From the IMG/VR virus record IMGVR_UViG_3300027976_000172, positions 1-27,214 of that record: a stretch of 27,214 nt of DNA. One strand, written 5' to 3'. The translations under genes were made by a program, and so were the position numbers. The DNA comes from a virus. Below, piece by piece: positions 21,176 to 27,214 of this stretch (its first letter is position 1; every line of letters starts with the position of its first letter). Below the pieces are notes generated by a model, which worked only from the letters and a program-made list of their open reading frames with translations, was not told where the DNA came from and did not search any database.

Positions 21176-23668
21176 ATGAGTAAAAGAATGATACCAAAAG
21201 TTAGGACGATATTTAAACAAGCGTTTAAAGAGTCTAATAGATTAGGTGATGTGAAGATAAGACCTGAACACATATTATTAGCAATGTTAAATGATAATAA
21301 TGATGTGGTGGATGTTTTAACTGAAATGGGTACGGATGTTGAGGATATACAAGCTGTGTTAGAAGGTTATATTTTAACTAAACCAAGTAGTCCCCCTATT
21401 AAATCTAAAATATTACCTTTTAGTGAATCATCAAAAAATGTTATATCATCAGCTGAACTTGAATCTGATAAGTTAAATGATAGATTTATTGGTGTTGAAC
21501 ACATATTTCTAGCTATATTAAAAAACGAATCTTTGGATGGGACTAGATTTTTAGGAAATAAAGGTATAACTTATAAAACATTCAAACAAACATTAATAGA
21601 AACCAAAGAACAAATAAATATGAGTATGACAGATGGATATGATGAAGTAGATGACAACAATTTCGGAAAGAAAACAAAAGGTAAGTCAGCAAAGTCAACA
21701 ACACCAATTTTAGATAATTTCGGTAAAGATGTTACTAAATTAGCTGAAAATGGTTCAATAGACCCAATAATTGGTAGAGATGAGGAGATTGAGAAGGTGT
21801 CTCAAATTCTTTCTAGAAGAAAGAAAAATAACCCTATCTTAATTGGTGAACCTGGTGTTGGGAAAACAGCTATTGTTGAAGGTTTAGCACTTAAAATTGT
21901 AACTAGAAAATGTCCTAGAATTTTATTCGGTATGAGAATTGTATCGTTAGATTTAGGTTCATTAGTTGCTGGTACTAAATACCGAGGACAATTTGAGGAA
22001 AGATTAAAGGGTATAATGGAAGAACTTGAAAAAGTTGATGATGTTATATTGTTTATTGACGAAATTCACACGATGGTTGGTGCTGGAAACGCTTCAGGTT
22101 CAATGGACGCGTCGAATATGTTAAAGCCAGCTTTAGCTAGTGGTCAAATTCAGTGTATTGGAGCGACAACTCTTGATGAGTTCCGTGAACACATCGAAAA
22201 GGATAAGGCATTAACAAGACGTTTCCAAAATGTTATGATTAACCCACCTTCAACCGCGGATACTTTAGTTATCCTTAACAACATCAAGGATAAGTATGAG
22301 GACCACCACAAAGTTACTTACACTGATGAAGCTATTGAGGCTTGTGTAAGGTTATCTGATAGGTATGTTACTGACAGAGAACAACCTGATAAGTCGATTG
22401 ACATTTTGGATGAGGTTGGTGCTAGAGCACAAGTCCACGCTAAACCACCAAAAGTGATTTTGGATTTAGAAGAAGAAATTGTTGAAATTGGTTATAAAAA
22501 AGTTGCTGTTGTTAAATCACAGAAATATGAGGAAGCAGCAAGACTTCGTGATGAAGAAAGACAACTTCAAGAAAAATTAGAAGTTGAGACAGAAAAATGG
22601 AATTCAGATACCAATAAAAGTCGAAAAATTATTACCGAAGATGATGTCGCTAAGGTAGTTTCTATGTCTACTGGTATTCCAGTGACTAAGGTTGGTAAAG
22701 ATGAAATCCAAAAGTTAATCAACATGGAAAAAGAGTTGAAAACTAAGGTACTTGGTCAGGATGATGCTATCACTCAAATTTCTAAAGCGATTAAAAGGAG
22801 TAGAATTGGTATCAATAAGGCTGACAAACCAATGGGAACATTTATGTTCTTAGGTCCAACGGGTGTGGGTAAAACACATTTGACTAAGATGTTAGCTGAG
22901 AACGTATTTGGGACGACTGATTCGTTAATTAGAATTGATATGTCTGAATACATGGAGAAACACGCTGTATCTAAGTTAGTTGGAGCACCTCCGGGATACA
23001 TTGGTTATGAGGAAGGTGGACAATTAACTGAAAAAGTTAGAAGAAAACCATATTCAGTGATTTTATTGGATGAGATTGAAAAAGCACACCCTGATGTGTT
23101 TAACATCTTACTTCAATTGTTAGATGAGGGTCACTTAACTGACTCGTTGGGTAGAAAGGTGAACTTTAAGAACACCATGATTATCATGACATCAAACATT
23201 GGAGCTAGAAAGTTACAAGACTTTGGGACTGGTGTTGGTTTTGGGACTAAGGCGAAGATTGAGACTCAGGATATATTAACTAATGATATTATCCAAGAAT
23301 CATTAAAAAAATCATTCGCACCTGAATTCTTAAATCGATTAGATGAGATTATTGTTTTTAATTCCCTTACAAAAGAGGATATTAAGAAAATGGTTGAGTT
23401 ACCACTTAAAGATTTAACTAATAGAATAGCTGATTTAGGTTATTCGGTTAAAATCACACCGAGGTTGAAAGAACACATCGCTGAAGTTGGTTACGACGAA
23501 AAATATGGAGCTAGACCACTTAACAGAGCTATCCAAAAATTCATCGAAGACCCAATCGCTGAAAGGTTACTTGAAGGTGACGTTGAAGAAGGTGACATAA
23601 TCAAGGTTGGTTATAAAAAAGACGATGTAACAGTCGAAATTATTAAACCCGAAACTATAGAGAAGTAA
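21176..23668 (+). CDS. ClpC-type AAA+ unfoldase (Clp protease ATP-binding subunit)
   Basis: The 830-residue protein has the complete class I Hsp100 plan: two Clp-N repeats (about 1-145, RPEHILLAML and GVEHIFLAIL), AAA-1 with Walker A GEPGVGKT (224-231) and Walker B FIDEIH, a UVR-like linker (KYEEAARLRDEERQLQEKL), AAA-2 with GPTGVGKT (560-567), LLDEIEKAHPDVF and the C-terminal D2-small domain (GARPLNRAIQKFIEDPIAERLL). A VGF tripeptide at 687-689 in the loop after the second Walker B is the ClpP-docking motif of ClpC-type proteins, so it could work with a host ClpP; no ClpP gene lies in the window. It would unfold proteins using ATP. Promoter of host type lies 5 nt before ATG, and a strong terminator follows, so it is a single-gene unit. 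Confidence 0.95.
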   Translation: MSKRMIPKVRTIFKQAFKESNRLGDVKIRPEHILLAMLNDNNDVVDVLTEMGTDVEDIQAVLEGYILTKPSSPPIKSKILPFSESSKNVISSAELESDKLNDRFIGVEHIFLAILKNESLDGTRFLGNKGITYKTFKQTLIETKEQINMSMTDGYDEVDDNNFGKKTKGKSAKSTTPILDNFGKDVTKLAENGSIDPIIGRDEEIEKVSQILSRRKKNNPILIGEPGVGKTAIVEGLALKIVTRKCPRILFGMRIVSLDLGSLVAGTKYRGQFEERLKGIMEELEKVDDVILFIDEIHTMVGAGNASGSMDASNMLKPALASGQIQCIGATTLDEFREHIEKDKALTRRFQNVMINPPSTADTLVILNNIKDKYEDHHKVTYTDEAIEACVRLSDRYVTDREQPDKSIDILDEVGARAQVHAKPPKVILDLEEEIVEIGYKKVAVVKSQKYEEAARLRDEERQLQEKLEVETEKWNSDTNKSRKIITEDDVAKVVSMSTGIPVTKVGKDEIQKLINMEKELKTKVLGQDDAITQISKAIKRSRIGINKADKPMGTFMFLGPTGVGKTHLTKMLAENVFGTTDSLIRIDMSEYMEKHAVSKLVGAPPGYIGYEEGGQLTEKVRRKPYSVILLDEIEKAHPDVFNILLQLLDEGHLTDSLGRKVNFKNTMIIMTSNIGARKLQDFGTGVGFGTKAKIETQDILTNDIIQESLKKSFAPEFLNRLDEIIVFNSLTKEDIKKMVELPLKDLTNRIADLGYSVKITPRLKEHIAEVGYDEKYGARPLNRAIQKFIEDPIAERLLEGDVEEGDIIKVGYKKDDVTVEIIKPETIEK

Positions 23669-23673
23669 AAACA

Positions 23674-23705
23674 AAACCCCTACCAATTTATGGTAGGGGT
23701 TTTTT
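23674..23705. terminator. Bidirectional rho-independent terminator
   Basis: CCCCTACCA (23677-23685) and TGGTAGGGG (23691-23699) form a 9-bp stem with loop ATTTA, flanked by A and T runs, between the convergent clpC and DHH genes. The stem is identical to that at 5148-5169. Confidence 0.92.
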
Positions 23706-23709
23706 ATTT

Positions 23710-25236
23710 TTAATCTTCACTAGCTAAATCAACATCTTTATCAACATCAATTCGTCTTTTAAGTTCATTATAGAATTCACGAGCTATTTTTTTCATAAAT
23801 GGAACCCCATTTTTACCAAAATACATAAAACCCGATATGTTTGTTATACACTTATGACCACCTGACTGTGATTGAATCATATCCCAACCATTAAGTGATA
23901 GTAATTTAAGTGCTTTCACTTCTTTATCACTTAATGAGCTATATGGTTTACTCATAATCTTTTTAATTGCTGCCTGCCATCGTTCTACGGTGTATTCAGA
24001 TGAAGAACCCTTAGGTGTCTCACCCAAACCTTTAATACCACCATCAGTATCGTTAAATAACGCAACCATATCACTATAAGTAAAACCAACACTATCTTCT
24101 GTGAATGATTTATGTTTTTCCGAGAAATATTTGATTGTATCGAAGGTTAATGTGACATTTTGTAACTCTTCTTTGAATTTTATTAAGACTTCTTGAGCAA
24201 TATCACCAAGGTTAACACCTTTTAGTGACCTATTTGTTTGAAATGGGTTACAACTTGATTGCATAAGACCCATTGGCCATACTAAAACAATAAAATTAGC
24301 GTCAGGGTTGTTTTTAAATGGTGTGTATCTATCATACGAACCAGGTTTGAACATTGAACCTCCACCGTATTGTGTGATAATCCCATAATCTTTGTCATAT
24401 TTAACACTATCACTACTTTTTTGTGCTTGTGTGTAGTCTGTTTGGTGTTTTGTCATTTCCTCAGGTGTGGCGTAACCACTTTCCTTAGCCATTTTAAGAA
24501 TATTAACATAAATATTTACTAACGATGGGGTTGATTCCAAAACTAACCTTTCTAAGAACTTAGGTTTGTTTTTATAAGCTAAAAGTAATTTATTTGTTAC
24601 TAATGACATTATTTTTTTCCTTCCACTGACCTGAAATTCATTATTTAATTTAGGTTTTTTTCCTAAATTGGTCTTAACCCATAAAATGAATTTTTTTATC
24701 ACAGATGAACCATTAACTACTTCATTTGTTTTATTACTAAACACAAAACTCATAACATCATCAACAGTCACACCCATACTAACGAAATCAGCTGAATCAA
24801 CCGTTGATATCATTTTAATATCGTCCGATGGGAATATGTCAGAGGGTGATAAAATTTGTGAAACCGTTTCAACATTTGACCTTGATTGTTTAAATGATGT
24901 TGATGTATTCTTTTCAACCCCCACTTGTGAATCGTGGTGGTCTGTGTGTATTACAAACATTGGTTTTCCGTGTGCGAAATCCACTAAAACAGGCATCACC
25001 TCACCACTAGCGTCTGGTTTTTTAACTGAAAATTCGGTATCACCATATTGAATAGTTTCAGCATCAACCACTTTAATACCGTTATTCTCTAAATAATACT
25101 TCATACCTAAAGCTGTTGTTACACCATCTAAATCTTGGTGAAAATAAATCTTAGCTTTTTTATATCTTTTGGATAACTCCCGTATGTTTCGTATACCAGA
25201 CTCTATTAATAAATTTTTTGGTAGAATGTATGTCAT
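23710..25236 (-). CDS. DHH-family phosphoesterase with DHHA1-like C-terminus
   Basis: The 508-residue protein has the DHH metal-binding motifs in order: FHQDLDGV (Asp35, Asp37), VDFAHGKP (Asp86), HTDHHDS (Asp99-His100-His101) and STVDSADF (about 144-151). A late SGGHKCITNISG segment resembles the GGH motif of DHHA1 substrate-binding domains, and an internal YGGGSMFKPGSYDRY may also contact substrate. Family members include RecJ exonuclease and NrnA/GdpP-type phosphodiesterases that cut short oligonucleotides or cyclic dinucleotides; the large middle segment is not typical of either, so I cannot name the substrate. It is alone on the minus strand with a GGATATTTATT box 14 nt before ATG. Confidence 0.8.
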   Translation of the reverse strand: MTYILPKNLLIESGIRNIRELSKRYKKAKIYFHQDLDGVTTALGMKYYLENNGIKVVDAETIQYGDTEFSVKKPDASGEVMPVLVDFAHGKPMFVIHTDHHDSQVGVEKNTSTSFKQSRSNVETVSQILSPSDIFPSDDIKMISTVDSADFVSMGVTVDDVMSFVFSNKTNEVVNGSSVIKKFILWVKTNLGKKPKLNNEFQVSGRKKIMSLVTNKLLLAYKNKPKFLERLVLESTPSLVNIYVNILKMAKESGYATPEEMTKHQTDYTQAQKSSDSVKYDKDYGIITQYGGGSMFKPGSYDRYTPFKNNPDANFIVLVWPMGLMQSSCNPFQTNRSLKGVNLGDIAQEVLIKFKEELQNVTLTFDTIKYFSEKHKSFTEDSVGFTYSDMVALFNDTDGGIKGLGETPKGSSSEYTVERWQAAIKKIMSKPYSSLSDKEVKALKLLSLNGWDMIQSQSGGHKCITNISGFMYFGKNGVPFMKKIAREFYNELKRRIDVDKDVDLASED

Positions 25237-25250
25237 CTTTTATTTTATTA

Positions 25251-25259
25251 ATAAATATC
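25251..25259 (-). promoter_or_regulatory. GATATTTAT box before the DHH gene
   Basis: On the minus strand GGATATTTATT lies 14 nt before the ATG at 25236; it is a variant of the recurring box. Confidence 0.4.
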
Positions 25260-25266
25260 CACACAT

Positions 25267-25476
25267 TTACCCTTTATTCACCTCGATTAATTTATCCAAA
25301 TACTCACGACACTTATATAGGTCCTGTATTCCGTTTTTATGTCTCCATCTTGTAACGTACTTTACCACGTTACCCTCTAAAAAATCTAATTTATGTGACG
25401 ATGTGTAATCCCACACCTCAATCCCAACATTATAATGTTTCGGGTGTTCTACTTGTTCTTTTTGTTTATCCTCCAT
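25267..25476 (-). CDS. DUF3310-like small protein
   Basis: I start at ATG 25476 (MEDKQKEQVEHPKHYN); the longer frame from 25485 needs TTG. The 69-residue protein shows the DUF3310 pattern HPKHYN-G-EVWDY, LDFLEGNVVKYVTRWRHKNG and DLYKCREYLDKLIE, a family widespread in phages and often labelled nucleotide kinase on weak grounds. It is a small helical protein without a P-loop, so a kinase activity is not supported here. It diverges from the plus-strand gene at 25540. Confidence 0.8.
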   Translation of the reverse strand: MEDKQKEQVEHPKHYNVGIEVWDYTSSHKLDFLEGNVVKYVTRWRHKNGIQDLYKCREYLDKLIEVNKG

Positions 25477-25492
25477 AATTATCAATATAAAT

Positions 25493-25523
25493 TTGGTTAA
25501 ACGATTAATAAACCCTATATTTG
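25493..25523 (+). promoter_or_regulatory. Bacteroidota-type promoter before the 25540 gene
   Basis: TTG at 25493-25495, exactly 20 nt spacer, TATATTTG at 25516-25523, 16 nt before the ATG at 25540. Same elements and spacing as before clpC. Confidence 0.7.
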
Positions 25524-25539
25524 GTAAAAATTAATTAAT

Positions 25540-25884
25540 ATGGGTGATTTTGATTGGGTTGATGATATAGCATGTTTTGAATTAAAATATGATACCGAAT
25601 ACTGTATTGATACCACTATTATTGGGTTTTACGAACCTTCAGTTAGGGATAAAATAAATAATTTAGTTGGTGAGGGTTGGTTGACATATGGGACTAATTA
25701 TAATTCATATGTTAATTGGTTTAGTAATGAAAATATTAGGAGACTGGGTAATAAGGTTTATTTAACCTTTGTGTTAACTACAAATGTACCACATATTAAT
25801 ACTGGCTGGGATGTGAAACCTAATCGAATTAAAACGGGTATTGAAATAAGTATGGATGAGTTTTTAAACAGTGTAGTATTATGA
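25540..25884 (+). CDS. Unknown 114-residue protein
   Basis: Not recognised. It begins MGDFDWVDDIACFELKYDTE; the D-F-D-W motif also occurs near the N-termini of the 13126/13542 paralogs and of the protein at the right edge. The body is alpha/beta with aromatic-rich strands (WLTYGTNYNSYVNWF, KVYLTFVLTTNVPHI). It overlaps the next gene by ATGA, so the two are translated together from the 25493 promoter. Confidence 0.7.
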   Translation: MGDFDWVDDIACFELKYDTEYCIDTTIIGFYEPSVRDKINNLVGEGWLTYGTNYNSYVNWFSNENIRRLGNKVYLTFVLTTNVPHINTGWDVKPNRIKTGIEISMDEFLNSVVL

Positions 25885-26372
25885 ATATATTTTATTTAGA
25901 TAGGGAAACAAAAAAATGTGCTGAATATCATTGTAACAAACATGTTGTTAAGATGATATTGGAAACGGCTCAACTGTTATGTGCAACACAATGGTTATTT
26001 GGTACAGAGGCACCATATCGATTAACACATAAAAACCATCCATCCACAATATGGACAAGACAATCGATAAATAACTATCGTTGGTTATGTGACTTAGGGT
26101 TAGAGTTGTCCTATGAATACACTCATCGATATGGTAAGGTACACAAGTCACAGGTAATTATTGAATGGTGTCGTGACAATGAACCTCAGTTACCTAAAAT
26201 TCCGTTCACAGACCCACCACAGGCAATGCCTGATGATTGTAAGTTAGATGATACGGTTGAGGCTTATCGTAACTACTACATTAAAGAAAAAAGTAGTTTC
26301 TGTGTATGGAATAAACGGGATACACCTAATTGGTTTATTCTTGATAATCAAATGTCTGTAAACACAATGTAA
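25881..26372 (+). CDS. Phage conserved protein of the pyrimidine-dimer-glycosylase-labelled family
   Basis: The 163-residue protein opens MNIFYLDRETKKCAEYHCNK and continues HVVKMILETAQLLCATQW, then RLTHKNHPSTIWTRQSINNY, YTHRYGKVHKS, QAMPDDCKL, TVEAYRNYYIKEKS and NKRDTPNWF. This exact order of blocks is a widely conserved phage and bacterial family that I recall being annotated as pyrimidine dimer DNA glycosylase-like, though I do not know of proof for all members. If correct it would act in DNA repair. It overlaps the previous gene by ATGA, and its 3' end overlaps the convergent minus-strand gene by 25 nt. Confidence 0.7.
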   Translation: MNIFYLDRETKKCAEYHCNKHVVKMILETAQLLCATQWLFGTEAPYRLTHKNHPSTIWTRQSINNYRWLCDLGLELSYEYTHRYGKVHKSQVIIEWCRDNEPQLPKIPFTDPPQAMPDDCKLDDTVEAYRNYYIKEKSSFCVWNKRDTPNWFILDNQMSVNTM

Positions 26373-27214
26373 TCTTCACCATCAAAATATTCCGTACAAT
26401 AACTATCACTAAATTGGTTTAGTGGTCTAAAATCACCTTGGGAAGCGATGTCTTCGGCAGCTTCCCGATAATTAAACCTCAAACCCAAACTAGTAATTAC
26501 TTCGTCAACACTACCATATGTACCATTTTCAATAAAATAGTTAATAGGACTTTGTGTCATTTCTTTTTGGATTTCATAATAATAATCCTCAGTTGCTTTA
26601 AGTTTAGATGATTCAATTAATTCATATTTAAGTTTTTCTATGTCTTCTTTTTTACTTTCCAACTCCTCCATTTCAGAAGTTAATTGATTTACAACCTCCA
26701 CCATCTCTTCTGAATCAGCTATCATTATTCTAACAGATAATTCCTCAATACCACTATCTATTTCATCAATTTCTTCTTCAAGGGTTTCATATTCCGTATT
26801 ATTATCAGTTATAAGTAAGACATCATCATCACTTAAGTGACCAATATGATAATCAGACTCATCTGAAGCTATCATATTTATCATTGGTTCATCGATTATC
26901 ACATATTGTTCGGGGTCTAAACCATAAGATTCTAAACTAAAAATATCATCACTTAAATAATCATAAGTCATATCAGTTAATGATTTAGTAGCCTCATCCC
27001 TTGTACCAATAAAAATACTTTCATCATTGTCATTAACGTACTCCCTCATTGACCAATAGGTCTCATATTCATCAGGGTCAAGACCATCCAATATTTCGTA
27101 ATTTTCTTTATTACATTTCATTATCGCCAACATATACGGATTGTTCGGTGTTGTTTCCATATATTCAGTTGCCCAATCGAAATCAGACGTTTCTTCCTTA
27201 ATTACATTTTCACT
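26348..27214 (-). CDS. Acidic coiled-coil protein, 5' end outside the window
   Basis: Not recognised. The frame is open beyond the internal ATG at 27160 to the last base, adding 18 codons that read SENVIKEETSDFDWATEYME, so the true start is outside the window. The added part matches the IIKEE...FDW N-terminus of the 13126/13542 paralogs, which supports the longer form. The body is highly acidic with a coiled coil at about the middle (EMVEVVNQLTSEMEELESKK, DIEKLKYELIESSK) and a globular C-terminus ending FDGEDYIVFTDI. Its stop overlaps the end of the convergent 25881 gene by 25 nt. Confidence 0.75.
   Translation of the reverse strand, partial: SENVIKEETSDFDWATEYMETTPNNPYMLAIMKCNKENYEILDGLDPDEYETYWSMREYVNDNDESIFIGTRDEATKSLTDMTYDYLSDDIFSLESYGLDPEQYVIIDEPMINMIASDESDYHIGHLSDDDVLLITDNNTEYETLEEEIDEIDSGIEELSVRIMIADSEEMVEVVNQLTSEMEELESKKEDIEKLKYELIESSKLKATEDYYYEIQKEMTQSPINYFIENGTYGSVDEVITSLGLRFNYREAAEDIASQGDFRPLNQFSDSYCTEYFDGEDYIVFTDI

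Noticed and set aside
26160-26372. Nonfunctional 3' end of the 25881 gene because of the 25-nt overlap with the convergent gene
   Set aside because: The conserved NKRDTPNWF block is complete before the overlap, and small convergent overlaps occur at two other places in the window.
1-27214. tRNA genes, insertion sequences or rRNA
   Set aside because: I saw no cloverleaf-like tRNA sequence, transposase motif or terminal inverted repeats; gaps are all short (under 180 nt) and hold promoters, terminators or repeat remnants.

Overview
This window reads as part of a large T4-like myovirus genome, very AT-rich, probably infecting a member of the Bacteroidota. The T4-type evidence is a linked set of head genes on the minus strand: TerL with gp17 motifs, a gp20-like portal, a gp21-like prohead protease, an acidic gp22-like scaffold and a gp23-like major capsid protein. 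The host inference rests on TTG-N20-TATATTTG promoters (the Bacteroidota -33/-7 consensus), a DUF4494-like protein, and no visible Shine-Dalgarno sequences; several genes are instead coupled through TAATG, ATGA or 11-nt overlaps.

Layout. 1-3556: capsid protein (cut by the window edge), scaffold, DUF4494-like protein, a small protein and the prohead protease, all minus, with a plus-strand SprT-like metallopeptidase inserted. 3622-5133: a plus-strand CCA-adding enzyme fused to a 2H phosphoesterase domain, ending at a bidirectional terminator. 5180-7612: a minus cluster with an unknown protein, a two-helix membrane protein, a PAS-domain protein, a membrane-anchored coiled-coil protein and a helical protein. 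7665-9536: portal with a repetitive Gly/Asp tail. 9610-12965: TerL broken in two by an atypical split intein, with a separate Vsr/EDxHD-type homing endonuclease gene between the halves. 13025-13880: a tandem pair of near-identical small genes with leftover tail repeats. 13977-18783: large acidic, probably virion-associated proteins and a nucleotidyltransferase-fold protein. 18817-20997: a small plus gene, then a minus operon of short genes ending in thymidylate synthase. 21176-23668: a ClpC-like unfoldase. 23710-27214: a DHH/DHHA1-type phosphoesterase, a DUF3310-like protein, two coupled plus genes and an acidic coiled-coil protein cut by the right edge.

How they work together. The minus-strand genes supply the capsid shell, scaffold, maturation protease, portal and packaging motor. 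The plus-strand and right-hand genes concern metabolism and host control (tRNA end repair, dTMP synthesis, protein unfolding, nucleotide or nucleic-acid hydrolysis). Two regulatory patterns stand out: a GATATTTATA box that sits exactly 3 nt before the start codon of four genes, and classical Bacteroidota promoters before clpC and the 25540 gene. A third pattern, at protein level, is a recurring I-x-E motif in the capsid protein, the scaffold and the N-termini of several small proteins, which may mark sites for the prohead protease and cargo for the capsid.
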